DNA of 64,000 nt. Origin: Kocuria sp. TGY1127_2. Lineage in GTDB: Bacteria; Actinomycetota; Actinomycetes; Actinomycetales; Micrococcaceae. The stretch lies in NCBI RefSeq assembly GCF_013394385.1, contig NZ_AP022834.1, positions 248,001 to 312,000 on the forward strand, written 5' to 3'. The notes under the pieces were generated by a model. It was not told the DNA's origin. It did not search any database and saw nothing but the letters and a program-made list of their open reading frames with translations. The position numbers were made by a program, and so were the translations under genes. Shown here piece after piece: positions 51,661 to 60,381 of the stretch. Within the stretch, counting starts at the first letter, position 1. Each line of letters opens with the position of its first letter.

Positions 51661-52635
51661 ATGAGCTATGACCTGCTCACCATGGGAAGAATCAGTGTGG
51701 ATATCTACCCCAATGACATCGGAGTGGGCCTGGGGGACGTGACCTCATTCGGCAAGTACTTGGGAGGCTCACCCTCGAACGTTGCGGTCGCGGCGGCCAA
51801 GCACGGACGCAAACCTGCCGTGATCACCCGGACCGGCGACGACCCCTTCGGCGAGTACCTTCACCGTGAACTGAAGCGTTACGGCGTCGACGACGCCCAC
51901 GTGGCACCCGTGGAAGGTCTCCAGACGCCAGCAACTTTCTGCGCGATCATGCCGCCCGAGGACTTCCCCCTGTATTTCTACGGTCGTTTCCCGACCGCCC
52001 CGGACCTGCAGATCAAGTCCGAGGACATCGATACCCAGGCCGTCAAGGACGCGCGAATCTTCTGGTCCACTGTGACCGGTCTCTGCCAGGAACCGAGCCG
52101 ATCGGCTCAGCTCCATGCACATCAGGCTCGTCCCCGTGAGGAGCTTGGGGAAGACCAGCACACGATCCTGGACCTGGACTACCGCCCGATGTTTTGGGAC
52201 TCGATCGACGACGCGACCCGACAAGTTCAAGAGAACTTGAAGTACGTGACCATCGCGATCGGAAACCGTGAAGAGTGCGCCGTGGCCGTGGGCGACGGAT
52301 CGCCTGAAGTGCAGGCCGACCGTCTGCTCGACGCCGGCGTCAAGATCGCCGTCGTCAAAATGGGATCCAAGGGGGTCATGGCGAAGACCGCAGATCAGAC
52401 GGTGGTCTCCGAACCCGTTGCCGTTGAAACCAAGAACGGTCTCGGGGCCGGTGACTCCTTCGGCGGAGCCTTCTGCCATGGAATCCTTTCCGGGTGGGAG
52501 CTTCAGCACGTGCTGGACTTCGCGAACGCCGCCGGCGCCATCGTCGCATCGCGTATCGCCTGCTCGGAAGACATGCCGACCACAGCCGAGGTCCTGGGAC
52601 TGCTGAACGAGCGCGGAAGGGGCTTCGCAGCATGA
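51661..52635 (+). CDS. iolC: 5-dehydro-2-deoxygluconokinase
   Basis: Phosphorylates 5-keto-2-deoxygluconate in the middle of inositol breakdown. 324 residues of the PfkB family: GRISVDIYPNDIGVGLGDV near the N-terminus, the substrate-binding GGSPSNVAVAAAKHG, and the C-terminal catalytic GLGAGDSFGGAFCHGIL with the base Asp. AAGGA lies upstream of the ATG. It is translationally coupled (ATGA) to the next gene. Identity is strengthened by neighbours iolD, iolE and iolG. Confidence 0.93.
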   Translation: MSYDLLTMGRISVDIYPNDIGVGLGDVTSFGKYLGGSPSNVAVAAAKHGRKPAVITRTGDDPFGEYLHRELKRYGVDDAHVAPVEGLQTPATFCAIMPPEDFPLYFYGRFPTAPDLQIKSEDIDTQAVKDARIFWSTVTGLCQEPSRSAQLHAHQARPREELGEDQHTILDLDYRPMFWDSIDDATRQVQENLKYVTIAIGNREECAVAVGDGSPEVQADRLLDAGVKIAVVKMGSKGVMAKTADQTVVSEPVAVETKNGLGAGDSFGGAFCHGILSGWELQHVLDFANAAGAIVASRIACSEDMPTTAEVLGLLNERGRGFAA

Positions 52636-53585
52636 GCAACGCGCAAAAGCACGCGGAAAGTTCCTCGCTTCTCTTCCCGGAACCGGAGATCGGTTCGACC
52701 GACCCCACGCGGTACGAGAGGCTGACTCGGATCCGCCTCGAAGATCCCGATGCCGTACAGCGCGCCGCCGATGCTCGCACCCGTCACGCCGGCATCGTCT
52801 ACGGCAAGCAGAATTTCATCGTGGCTGCAGACCACCCAGCCCGCGGGGCGCTCAAGGTGAGGGAAAACCCCCAAGCCATGGCCGACCGTCGCGATCTCCT
52901 GGATCGTTTGCGGGTTGCTCTGCAGAACCCCGCGGTCGACGGCGTCCTGGCTTCTCCTGACGTCTTGGACGATCTGCTCCTTCTAGGGGCATTAGACGGA
53001 AAGCTCGTCTTCGGCTCGATGAACCGAGGCGGCCTCTCCGGGCTGACTAACGAGATCGACGATCGCTTCACTGGCCATAACGCCGAGGCCCTCAAGAAGC
53101 TCGGCGCGGACGGCGGCAAGATGCTCACGCGCATTCATTACGAGGACCGGAACACCACGGCAACGCTCCAGGCCTGCGCCGAGGCAGTGAACGAACTGGC
53201 CGAGAACGGTCTTTACGCCATGGTCGAACCGTTCATCTCGACCACAAGTAACGGTGGGATCGTCAACGATCTCAGGACGGAAGCCGTGGTCAAATCCGTC
53301 GGCATCGCCTCCGCATTGGGTGCATCGAGCGCCTATACGTGGATGAAGCTGCCGGTCGTCAAGGACATGGAACGGGTCATGGCTTCGACTACGTTGCCCA
53401 CCGTGCTTCTCGGCGGCGACCCCACATCCGCCCCCGATGAAATATTCGCGACCTGGCAGGACGCGCTGGCGCTGCCGGGGGTCCAGGGACTGACCGTAGG
53501 ACGCACGCTTTTGTATCCGGAGGACGGCGACGTCGCCGGTGCCGTCGCAACCGCGGCCTCACTCCTGCAGGACAAGCGGAAATAG
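52632..53585 (+). CDS. Cgl0158-type (beta/alpha)8 aldolase, probable IolJ function
   Basis: 317 residues. The start at 52632 overlaps the iolC stop as ATGA. The protein resembles the actinobacterial class I aldolase-like family found inside inositol clusters: GKQNFIVAADHPARG (Lys/Asp active-site region), GSMNRGGLSGLTNEIDDRFTGH, MLTRIHYEDRN and LPTVLLGGDPTSAPDEIF. In this pathway an aldolase must cleave 2-deoxy-5-keto-gluconate-6-phosphate to malonate semialdehyde and DHAP; this is the only candidate here. That role is inferred from context. Confidence 0.8.
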   Translation: MSNAQKHAESSSLLFPEPEIGSTDPTRYERLTRIRLEDPDAVQRAADARTRHAGIVYGKQNFIVAADHPARGALKVRENPQAMADRRDLLDRLRVALQNPAVDGVLASPDVLDDLLLLGALDGKLVFGSMNRGGLSGLTNEIDDRFTGHNAEALKKLGADGGKMLTRIHYEDRNTTATLQACAEAVNELAENGLYAMVEPFISTTSNGGIVNDLRTEAVVKSVGIASALGASSAYTWMKLPVVKDMERVMASTTLPTVLLGGDPTSAPDEIFATWQDALALPGVQGLTVGRTLLYPEDGDVAGAVATAASLLQDKRK

Positions 53586-53606
53586 CGCGGAGCAAGAGAG
53601 GACATC

Positions 53607-55538
53607 ATGACTACTCAGACAATGACCGTCGGGCAGGCGCTCGTTCGCTTCCTGGGACAGCAGTACACCGTAGACCGCGTCGGCAACGAGGAATACCGCG
53701 AGCGAACGATTCCCGGTATGTTCGGCATCTTCGGGCACGGAAACGTCGCCGGGGTTGGGCAGGCGCTGCGTCAGTTCCAGGGCCAGGATCCCAGCATCAT
53801 GCCCTATTACCAGGGTCGCAATGAACAAGCGATGGTTCATCAGGCCACCGGGTACGCACGCCACACTCGTCGTCGTGCGACCTACGGTTCGACAACATCG
53901 ATCGGCCCGGGCTCCACGAACCTCGTGACGGGTGCGGCTCTCGCGACGACGAACCGGTTGCCGGTGCTTCTGTTTCCCTCGGACGTCTTCGCTACACGGG
54001 CAAACGATCCGGTCCTTCAGCAGCTCGAACGCCCGGATGCGTACGACATCACCGTCAACGACACCCTTCGTCCGGTCTCCCGGTACTTCGATCGTGTGTG
54101 GCGTCCGGAGCAGCTGTTCTCCGCGCTCCTCAACGGGATGCGAGTGCTGACGGACCCCGTCGAAACCGGTGCCGTGACCATCGCACTGCCGCAAGACGTC
54201 CAGGCCGAGCGCATCGACGTGCCCGAAGAGTTCCTGGCCCAGCGCGAATGGCGTATTCGCCGTCCGGACGCTGAGGACGAGGACATTCGTGCAGCGATGG
54301 ACAAGATCCGCTCGGCCAAGAACCCGGTCATCATCGCAGGCGGCGGCGTTCATTACGCATTCGCTGTAGATGAGCTCCGCACGTTCGCGGAAGCCACGGG
54401 AATCCCGGTTGCCTACACGCAGGCCGCGGTCGGCGTGATGGACTGGGATCATCCCCTGTGCCTGGGTGCGGTGGGCTCGACCGGGTCGACCGCGTCCAAT
54501 TCTCTGGTCGCCGAGGCTGACCTGATAATCGGTATTGGCACGCGGTATGAGGACTTCACAACGGCTTCCCGCACCGCTTTCCAGAACGCCGACGTTTCCT
54601 TCGTCAACATCAATGTCGCATCCTTCGATGCCTATAAGCACGGAACTCAGGTTCCAGTCGTCGCGGATGCCCGCAAAGCCCTTCTGAAGATGAACCAAGC
54701 CGTCTCCGGCATCCACGTCTCGGACGAATTGTCTGAGCGGGTCACCGAAGAGAAGAAGCGATGGGACGAGATCGCGGATTCGGCGTTCGCCGAGAGATAC
54801 CGGCCGCTGCCTTCGCAGAACGAAATCATCGGTACCGTCAACGATGCGATGGACGACCGCGACGTCGTGATCTGTGCGGCGGGATCCTTGCCGGGCGACT
54901 TGCACAAATTGTGGCGCGTCAAGGACCCGTACGGCTATCACGTCGAATACGCGTTCTCCTGCATGGGCTACGAAATCGCCGGCGGGTTGGGCGTCAAACG
55001 CGCGAGCCTGCACGAAGGGGACGGCCGCGACGTCGTCGTGATGGTAGGCGACGGTTCTTACCTCATGATGCATACCGAGCTCGTGACCGCAGTTGCCGAA
55101 GGCATCAAGTTGATCGTGGTCCTGATCCAGAACCACGGATACGCCTCAATCGGAGCGCTCTCGGAGTCTCTCGGATCGCAGCGATTCGGCACTAAATACC
55201 GGTACCACGACGACGAAAGTCAGTCCTTCGACTCGGGCGAGACCTTGCCTATCGACTTGGCAACCAACGCCGAGTCGTTGGGCGTGAAGGTCATTCGGGT
55301 CGAATCTGGCGAGAACGTCGGACAAGATCTGGGCGCAGCCGTCCAGCAGGCGAAGGCGGCCCCTGAAGGTTCCGGCCCGATCCTGATTCACGTGGATTCG
55401 GACCCGATGATCGATGCTCCGGATTCCGAGTCTTGGTGGGATGTTCCGGTTGCTTCAGTTTCCGAGCTGTCATCCACACAGGACGCTTACAAGGTGTACG
55501 AAAACAAGAAATCCACGCAAAAGCCTCTCCTGGGCTGA
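53607..55538 (+). CDS. iolD: 3D-(3,5/4)-trihydroxycyclohexane-1,2-dione hydrolase
   Basis: A ThDP-dependent hydrolase that opens the inositol-derived ring. 643 residues, the normal length. It has the ThDP-enzyme layout: N-terminal Pyr domain with the catalytic Glu in QGRNEQAMVH, a central domain (PVIIAGGGVHYAFA), and a C-terminal PP domain with the GDGSYLMMHTELVTAVAEG cofactor motif. IolD-characteristic blocks include GIFGHGNVAGVGQALR and NHGYASIGALSES. A long antisense frame across this gene is a shadow. Confidence 0.95.
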   Translation: MTTQTMTVGQALVRFLGQQYTVDRVGNEEYRERTIPGMFGIFGHGNVAGVGQALRQFQGQDPSIMPYYQGRNEQAMVHQATGYARHTRRRATYGSTTSIGPGSTNLVTGAALATTNRLPVLLFPSDVFATRANDPVLQQLERPDAYDITVNDTLRPVSRYFDRVWRPEQLFSALLNGMRVLTDPVETGAVTIALPQDVQAERIDVPEEFLAQREWRIRRPDAEDEDIRAAMDKIRSAKNPVIIAGGGVHYAFAVDELRTFAEATGIPVAYTQAAVGVMDWDHPLCLGAVGSTGSTASNSLVAEADLIIGIGTRYEDFTTASRTAFQNADVSFVNINVASFDAYKHGTQVPVVADARKALLKMNQAVSGIHVSDELSERVTEEKKRWDEIADSAFAERYRPLPSQNEIIGTVNDAMDDRDVVICAAGSLPGDLHKLWRVKDPYGYHVEYAFSCMGYEIAGGLGVKRASLHEGDGRDVVVMVGDGSYLMMHTELVTAVAEGIKLIVVLIQNHGYASIGALSESLGSQRFGTKYRYHDDESQSFDSGETLPIDLATNAESLGVKVIRVESGENVGQDLGAAVQQAKAAPEGSGPILIHVDSDPMIDAPDSESWWDVPVASVSELSSTQDAYKVYENKKSTQKPLLG

Positions 55539-55603
55539 TCAGAGGATTTCCTAACCCCCGCCGAGTGCAAGAATTTGGCTCTAACTCTCGTGAGGAGAAG
55601 AAG

Positions 55604-57109
55604 TTGACTACAGAGATCAAGCACTTCATCAATGGAAGTGAAACAGACGGTTCGGGCGAGCGACGCCAGGACGTCTACAACCCGGCCACCGGCGCCGTGA
55701 CCGGAAACCTCCACCTCGGTGCGAAAGAAGACCTGGAGGCGGCGGTCGCCGCCGCGAAGAAGGCCAGCGAAACCTGGGCAGACATGTCCATTGCCAAGAA
55801 GTCCGCGATCCTCTTCAAATTCCGCGAACTCATTCACGCACATGTGGACGAGTTGGCCCAGATCATCACCGCCGAACACGGCAAGGTTCTCTCGGATGCC
55901 AAGGGCGAAGTGGCTCGCGGCCTCGAGGTCGTCGAATTCGCATGCGGCATCTCCGAGCATCTCAAGGGCGAGTACTCCGAACAGGTATCCACCGGAATCG
56001 ACGTGTTCTCTTTCCGCCAGCCGCTGGGCGTTGTCGCCGGTATTACTCCCTTCAATTTCCCGGTCATGGTGCCGTTGTGGATGGCTCCCGTGGCCATTGC
56101 TACCGGCAATGCATTCATCCTCAAGCCCTCGGAACGGGACCCTTCCGCTTCATTGCTGCTGGCCAAGCTCTGGAAGGACGCAGGGCTTCCGGACGGTGTG
56201 TTCAACGTGCTACACGGTGACAAGGAAATGGTCGACGGACTGCTGACCCATCCCGACGTCGACGGCATCTCGTTCGTGGGATCGACCCCGATCGCCAAGT
56301 ACGTCTACGAGACGGGCACTCAACACGGCAAGCGCGTCCAAGCGTTGGGCGGGGCGAAGAACCACGCCGTGATTATGCCGGATGCCGACATGACCATGGC
56401 GGCGGAGCACCTCAACGCGGCCGCTTTCGGCTCTGCCGGTGAGCGCTGCATGGCCATTTCAGTGGCCGTTGCCGTGGGCGATGCCGCAGATGAGGTCGTC
56501 TCCCGCGTCAAGGATCTGGCGTCCGGGATCAAAGTCACCGAAGGCACTGATCCGGAGGCCGATATGGGTCCCGTGATCACCCCGGCTTCCAAGGACCGCA
56601 TCACCCGCATCGTCGGGGAAGCGCAGGAATCCGGCGCAGCCGTGGTGCTGGACGGTCGCGACCTGGTCGTCAAGGACCACGAAGAGGGCTTCTTCGTCGG
56701 CCCGACCATCTTGGACAAGGTCAACAAGGAAATGAGCGCTTACGAGGAGGAGATCTTCGGACCCGTCCTCGTGGTCATCCGTGCCGAATCCTTGGAAGAG
56801 GCCATCGAGATCATCAACTCGAACCCCTACGGCAACGGAACTGCGGTGTTCACCTCCAACGGTGCCGTGGCGCGTACGTTCCAGCGCAAGGTCCGTGTAG
56901 GCATGATCGGTATCAATGTGCCGTTGCCCGTACCGGTTGCTTGGCATTCCTTCGGAGGCTGGAAGAATTCACTGTTCGGCGACCTGCACATTTATGGACC
57001 GGATGGCATCAAGTTCTACACCCGCGGCAAGGTCGTGACCCAGCGTTGGCCTGAGCCCAAGTCGGTTTCTGGAGCGTCGTTCGCGATGCCGTCGACCTCC
57101 GACAGCTGA
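55604..57109 (+). CDS. iolA: Methylmalonate-semialdehyde dehydrogenase (CoA-acylating)
   Basis: Converts malonate semialdehyde (and methylmalonate semialdehyde) plus CoA to acetyl- or propionyl-CoA with NAD. 501 residues: TPFNFPVMVPLWMAPVAIATGNAFILKPSERDP, the Glu-region ALGGAKNHAVIMPDADM and the catalytic Cys in SAGERCMAISVAV. MmsA enzymes lack the general-base Glu found in hydrolytic aldehyde dehydrogenases, as seen here. The start is TTG 55604 with GAGGAG upstream; the frame also extends earlier without support. Confidence 0.95.
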   Translation: MTTEIKHFINGSETDGSGERRQDVYNPATGAVTGNLHLGAKEDLEAAVAAAKKASETWADMSIAKKSAILFKFRELIHAHVDELAQIITAEHGKVLSDAKGEVARGLEVVEFACGISEHLKGEYSEQVSTGIDVFSFRQPLGVVAGITPFNFPVMVPLWMAPVAIATGNAFILKPSERDPSASLLLAKLWKDAGLPDGVFNVLHGDKEMVDGLLTHPDVDGISFVGSTPIAKYVYETGTQHGKRVQALGGAKNHAVIMPDADMTMAAEHLNAAAFGSAGERCMAISVAVAVGDAADEVVSRVKDLASGIKVTEGTDPEADMGPVITPASKDRITRIVGEAQESGAAVVLDGRDLVVKDHEEGFFVGPTILDKVNKEMSAYEEEIFGPVLVVIRAESLEEAIEIINSNPYGNGTAVFTSNGAVARTFQRKVRVGMIGINVPLPVPVAWHSFGGWKNSLFGDLHIYGPDGIKFYTRGKVVTQRWPEPKSVSGASFAMPSTSDS

Positions 57110-57116
57110 CCATCCG

Positions 57117-57135
57117 AACCGGGAACGTCCCGGTT
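57117..57135. terminator. Hairpin between iolA and iolE
   Basis: AACCGGGA (57117-57124), loop ACG, TCCCGGTT (57128-57135): a perfect 8-bp stem with no T run. It may trim or attenuate the operon messenger rather than end it. Confidence 0.4.
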
Positions 57136-57256
57136 AAACCGGTGCAGTTCCTCGAGCGCACCGTACCGCTCGGGCGCCGTAGTCAATCTCAAGGACGGCG
57201 CGGCGCCCGGGCTTCCCAGACTTTTTATCTTTCAATGACGAAAGCGAGATTCCGCG

Positions 57257-58183
57257 ATGACCGTCCCTACCCCTGAGAACAACCTCATCATTGGAACTGC
57301 CCCAGATTCTTGGGGTGTCTGGTTCCCAGAAGACGAGCAACAGACGCCGTGGCAACGTTTCCTCGATGAGGTGGCGGAGGCGGGATACAAATGGATTGAG
57401 CTGGGCCCGTACGGTTACCTTCCTGCGGACCCGGAGACGCTCGCCAAGGAGCTCAAGGAACGGGATCTCAGCATCAGCGCCGGGACCGTGTTCACGGCAT
57501 TCCACCGGGGCGCAGACCAGTGGGACGCCGCCTGGGAGCCTGCACGTCAGGTTGCCGAGCTCACGGCCGCAATGGGTGCCCACCACGTCGTCGTGATCCC
57601 CGCACTGTGGAGGGATGACAAAACCGGGAAGGCTCTCGAAGACCGCACGCTGACCGACCAGCAATGGGAGGACCTGGCTGCGGGGCACGACAAACTGGGC
57701 CAGCGGCTCCAGAGGGAATTCGGCCTCTACCAGCAATTCCATTCACATGCAGATTCTCATGTGGAGACCATGGACCAGATCGAGAAGTTCCTGGCCATGA
57801 CCGATCCCAAGCTCGTGACCCTGTGCCTGGATACCGGCCATGCCGAATACGGCGGTGCGTCGTCCGTCGAGCTCATCGAGAAGTACCCTGAACGGATCGG
57901 CTATCTGCACCTCAAGCAGGTCCACCCGGACACTCTGGCGAAGGTGCGCGCCGAGGACATGACTTTCAAAGACGCGACCGCCGCGGGTGTCATGTGCGAA
58001 CCTCCATACGGGCTTCCCGATCTCCGCGAGGTCATCGAAGCGGCCGAGAAGCTGGATCGTCCGCTGTACGGAATCGTCGAACAGGACATGTACCCCGTTG
58101 CGAACTTCGAGGTTCCCCTTCCGATTGCGTCGCGTACCTGTAAGTACCTACTGAGCTGCGGTGCACGCACCGTCGTCGCCTGA
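57257..58183 (+). CDS. iolE: Inosose dehydratase
   Basis: Dehydrates scyllo-inosose to the diketone used by IolD. 308 residues with the TIM-barrel fold. Characteristic blocks are GTAPDSWGVWFPEDEQQTPWQRFLDEVAEAGYKWIELGPYGYLP near the N-terminus, QFHSHADSHVE, LCLDTGHAEYGG and the C-terminal YGIVEQDMYP. These are diagnostic for IolE. It precedes iolG by 44 bp. Confidence 0.95.
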   Translation: MTVPTPENNLIIGTAPDSWGVWFPEDEQQTPWQRFLDEVAEAGYKWIELGPYGYLPADPETLAKELKERDLSISAGTVFTAFHRGADQWDAAWEPARQVAELTAAMGAHHVVVIPALWRDDKTGKALEDRTLTDQQWEDLAAGHDKLGQRLQREFGLYQQFHSHADSHVETMDQIEKFLAMTDPKLVTLCLDTGHAEYGGASSVELIEKYPERIGYLHLKQVHPDTLAKVRAEDMTFKDATAAGVMCEPPYGLPDLREVIEAAEKLDRPLYGIVEQDMYPVANFEVPLPIASRTCKYLLSCGARTVVA

Positions 58184-58227
58184 ACCAGGCCCACGAACTC
58201 TGGAATTCTCCGAAAGGAATTGTCATC

Positions 58228-59205
58228 ATGACTGAACAACTGCGCGTCGCCGTCGTCGGCGCAGGCCGAATGGGCTCCGACCACATCACCCGCCTCCGGG
58301 ACCGAATGAAGAATGTGCGCGTCGCCGCCGTCGTCGATATCGACGAATCCAGGGCTCAGGCAGCTATCGAGGGAATCCAAGAAGCCAAGGTGTTCACGGA
58401 TTTCACCGAGGCTCTTGACTCGGGCCTGGTGGACGCCGTCATGGTCGCAACCCCGGGTTTCCTGCACGAACAGGTTTTGCTTCCCGCTCTGACCAAAGGG
58501 TTCCCCGTCTTCTGCGAGAAGCCCCTCACCCCGGACTCCGATTCGGCGTGGCGTGTGGTCGAGGCAGAGCAAGCCGTCGGCAAGCGACTCATTCAAGTGG
58601 GTTTCATGCGCCGGTTCGATCAGGGCTACCGGAACATCCGGTCGGCCGTGAAGTCAGGAGAGCATGGTGAACTGCTCGCCCTGGACTGCGAACATATCAA
58701 CCCCGAGGTTCCCGAGGACTACACCGGGCGCAATCTGATTGACGACACCGTGGTCCACGAATTCGATATCGTTCGTTACCTGACCGGCGAGGAGATTTCG
58801 TCAGTCGAGGTCCGAACCTGCAAGAACTCTTCCCTTGCCAAGGAGGGGCTCGTGGATCCGGCCCAAATTCTCATGGAGACCGAGGCCGGAATTCGCGTCT
58901 CGGTGAACACCCATGTCACCGCCACGTACGGGTATGCCGTGACCACGAGGGCTTCTTTCGAGAAGAACCATCTCCACGAGGGTATAGATCAGGTGACTCC
59001 GGGCTTCGAGGAGCGTTTCGTGGATGCCTACGACACCGAAATCCAGGAATGGATCGATGGTTGTCTGACGGGCGTCATTGCGGGACCCGGTGCATGGGAC
59101 GGATATGCGGCTGCCGCGTGTTGCGAGGCCGGCCTCACTGCGATCGCGGCCCCGGGAACCTCGGTGAACGTGGAGCTTAACGAGAAGCCGGACCTCTACC
59201 GGTAA
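58228..59205 (+). CDS. iolG: myo-Inositol 2-dehydrogenase
   Basis: Oxidises myo-inositol to scyllo-inosose with NAD. 325 residues of the GFO/IDH/MocA family: AVVGAGRMGSDHITRL in the nucleotide-binding domain, the substrate-domain lysine in CEKPLTPDSD, and VHEFDIVRYLTGEE with the active-site His/Asp. First chemical step of the pathway. It ends 217 bp before iolH, which has its own promoter. Confidence 0.93.
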   Translation: MTEQLRVAVVGAGRMGSDHITRLRDRMKNVRVAAVVDIDESRAQAAIEGIQEAKVFTDFTEALDSGLVDAVMVATPGFLHEQVLLPALTKGFPVFCEKPLTPDSDSAWRVVEAEQAVGKRLIQVGFMRRFDQGYRNIRSAVKSGEHGELLALDCEHINPEVPEDYTGRNLIDDTVVHEFDIVRYLTGEEISSVEVRTCKNSSLAKEGLVDPAQILMETEAGIRVSVNTHVTATYGYAVTTRASFEKNHLHEGIDQVTPGFEERFVDAYDTEIQEWIDGCLTGVIAGPGAWDGYAAAACCEAGLTAIAAPGTSVNVELNEKPDLYR

Positions 59206-59228
59206 TTTCACCCCTAAAGATACGAATA

Positions 59229-59252
59229 ACCTCAAATTTTGGTGATTGAGGT
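59229..59252. promoter_or_regulatory. Inverted repeat just upstream of the iolH -35
   Basis: ACCTCAA (59229-59235) and TTGAGGT (59246-59252), perfect 7-bp arms, immediately upstream of the TTGAAT -35. A candidate operator or activator site. Confidence 0.5.
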
Positions 59253-59253
59253 A

Positions 59254-59281
59254 TTGAATAGTCTCTGATTGTGCATATGAT
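59254..59281 (+). promoter_or_regulatory. Predicted sigma70 promoter of iolH-iolT
   Basis: TTGAAT (59254-59259) and TATGAT (59276-59281) with a 16-bp spacer. The predicted start near 59288 gives a leader of about 135 nt before iolH. Confidence 0.65.
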
Positions 59282-59301
59282 AGGACAAATCAGGGTCGAT
59301 C

Positions 59302-59360
59302 CCGAGAAATGGGGGCTTGTACGGGCAACCGAGGCAAGCCCCATTTTCGGACCAATTTTT
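59302..59360 (+). terminator. Terminator-like hairpin in the iolH leader
   Basis: AAATGGGGGCTTG pairs with CAAGCCCCATTTT (59335-59347) with one bulge, followed by CCAATTTTT. It lies downstream of the predicted iolH promoter, so it can act as an attenuator, or as the terminator of iolG read-through. Confidence 0.65.
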
Positions 59361-59363
59361 CAT

Positions 59364-59395
59364 TGCGACGCGAATCACAGTGTCGATGCGTCGCA
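59364..59395 (+). other. Second stem-loop in the iolH leader
   Basis: TGCGACGC (59364-59371) and GCGTCGCA (59388-59395), perfect 8-bp stem, loop 16 nt. It ends 27 bases before the iolH start, between the terminator-like hairpin and the ribosome site (AGGAGAAA near 59412). Confidence 0.5.
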
Positions 59396-59422
59396 CACGA
59401 CAAGGCTCAATGAGGAGAAACA

Positions 59423-60301
59423 GTGAAGCTTGCCCTCGATCCCACACCGTTCCATCAGACCCACTCACTGCTCGAGTTCCCCCGTCTGGTCAAGGATCTC
59501 GGGTACGACTACCTGCAGATGACCCCTCATCCTGATTTCATCCCGTTCTTCGGTCACCCGAAGGCCGACGACGACCTGGTCGGCAAATTGCGCCAGGCCT
59601 GCAAGGACGCCGGCGTTGAGATCGCTTCGGTCCTGCCCGTCATGCGCTGGTCCTCCCCGGATCCCGATGCTCGTGAGGCCGCTGTCCGGAACTGGAAGCG
59701 CATCATCCAAATCGCCGTCGACTTGGGTGTTCAACAGCTCAATACGGAGTTCCAGGGCCGACCGGAACTCGCGGAGGAGTCCGAGCGCGCGTTCTACCGC
59801 TCTATGGAGGAACTGCTGCCGATCATCGAGCGAGAAGATCTCCATGTGGCCATCGACCCGCATCCGGACGACTTCGTTGAGCGCGGTCTTGACGCGTGGC
59901 GCGTTATTCGTGGCGCTAACTCCAAGAACCTGGGCATGGTCTACGTTGCTTGCCATACCTTCCACATGGAAGACGAGCCGATGGACATCATGCGCGCCGC
60001 GGGCGACCGTATTCGCGTCGCCCACGTCGCCGACTCCATGGACCACCATCGTTCCAACGGTCTGCGTTACATCACCAACCCGCCCGGGAGTCCCGCACGA
60101 GTCCACCAGCACCTCAAAATCGGGGACGGCGACGTGAACTGGGGCGAATTCTTCGGTGGACTCAATGAAATCGGATTTCTCGACTCCGAGGACACCGTCC
60201 TGGTGTCAAGCGTCTTCGCCGAAAACGAGGACGCCACCAAAGTCTCCCGCTATCAACTGGATACCATCAAGGAAATGGTTGAAGCGGCGCGCCAGGGCTG
60301 A
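59423..60301 (+). CDS. iolH: IolH-type sugar phosphate isomerase/epimerase
   Basis: 292 residues of TIM-barrel fold, beginning MKLALDPTPFHQTHSLLEFPRLVKDLGYDYLQMTPHPDFIP, with NTEFQGRP, VAIDPHPDDFVERG, YVACHTFH and HLKIGDGDVNWGEFF, the arrangement of IolH proteins. The exact reaction of IolH is not settled; an isomerase in the inositol pathway is the usual reading. A structured leader precedes it. Confidence 0.88.
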   Translation: MKLALDPTPFHQTHSLLEFPRLVKDLGYDYLQMTPHPDFIPFFGHPKADDDLVGKLRQACKDAGVEIASVLPVMRWSSPDPDAREAAVRNWKRIIQIAVDLGVQQLNTEFQGRPELAEESERAFYRSMEELLPIIEREDLHVAIDPHPDDFVERGLDAWRVIRGANSKNLGMVYVACHTFHMEDEPMDIMRAAGDRIRVAHVADSMDHHRSNGLRYITNPPGSPARVHQHLKIGDGDVNWGEFFGGLNEIGFLDSEDTVLVSSVFAENEDATKVSRYQLDTIKEMVEAARQG

Positions 60302-60381
60302 AAGCCCTTCACTCTCATTACCAACCATTCATTCGCTCTGAGAGGCAACGTAGCTTCTCGGCTGTTATCAAAGGAGTCATC

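Noticed and set aside
53559-55136. 525-codon frame on the minus strand
   Set aside because: It lies antisense to iolD, which matches its family throughout; the frame is a by-product of GC-rich codon use.
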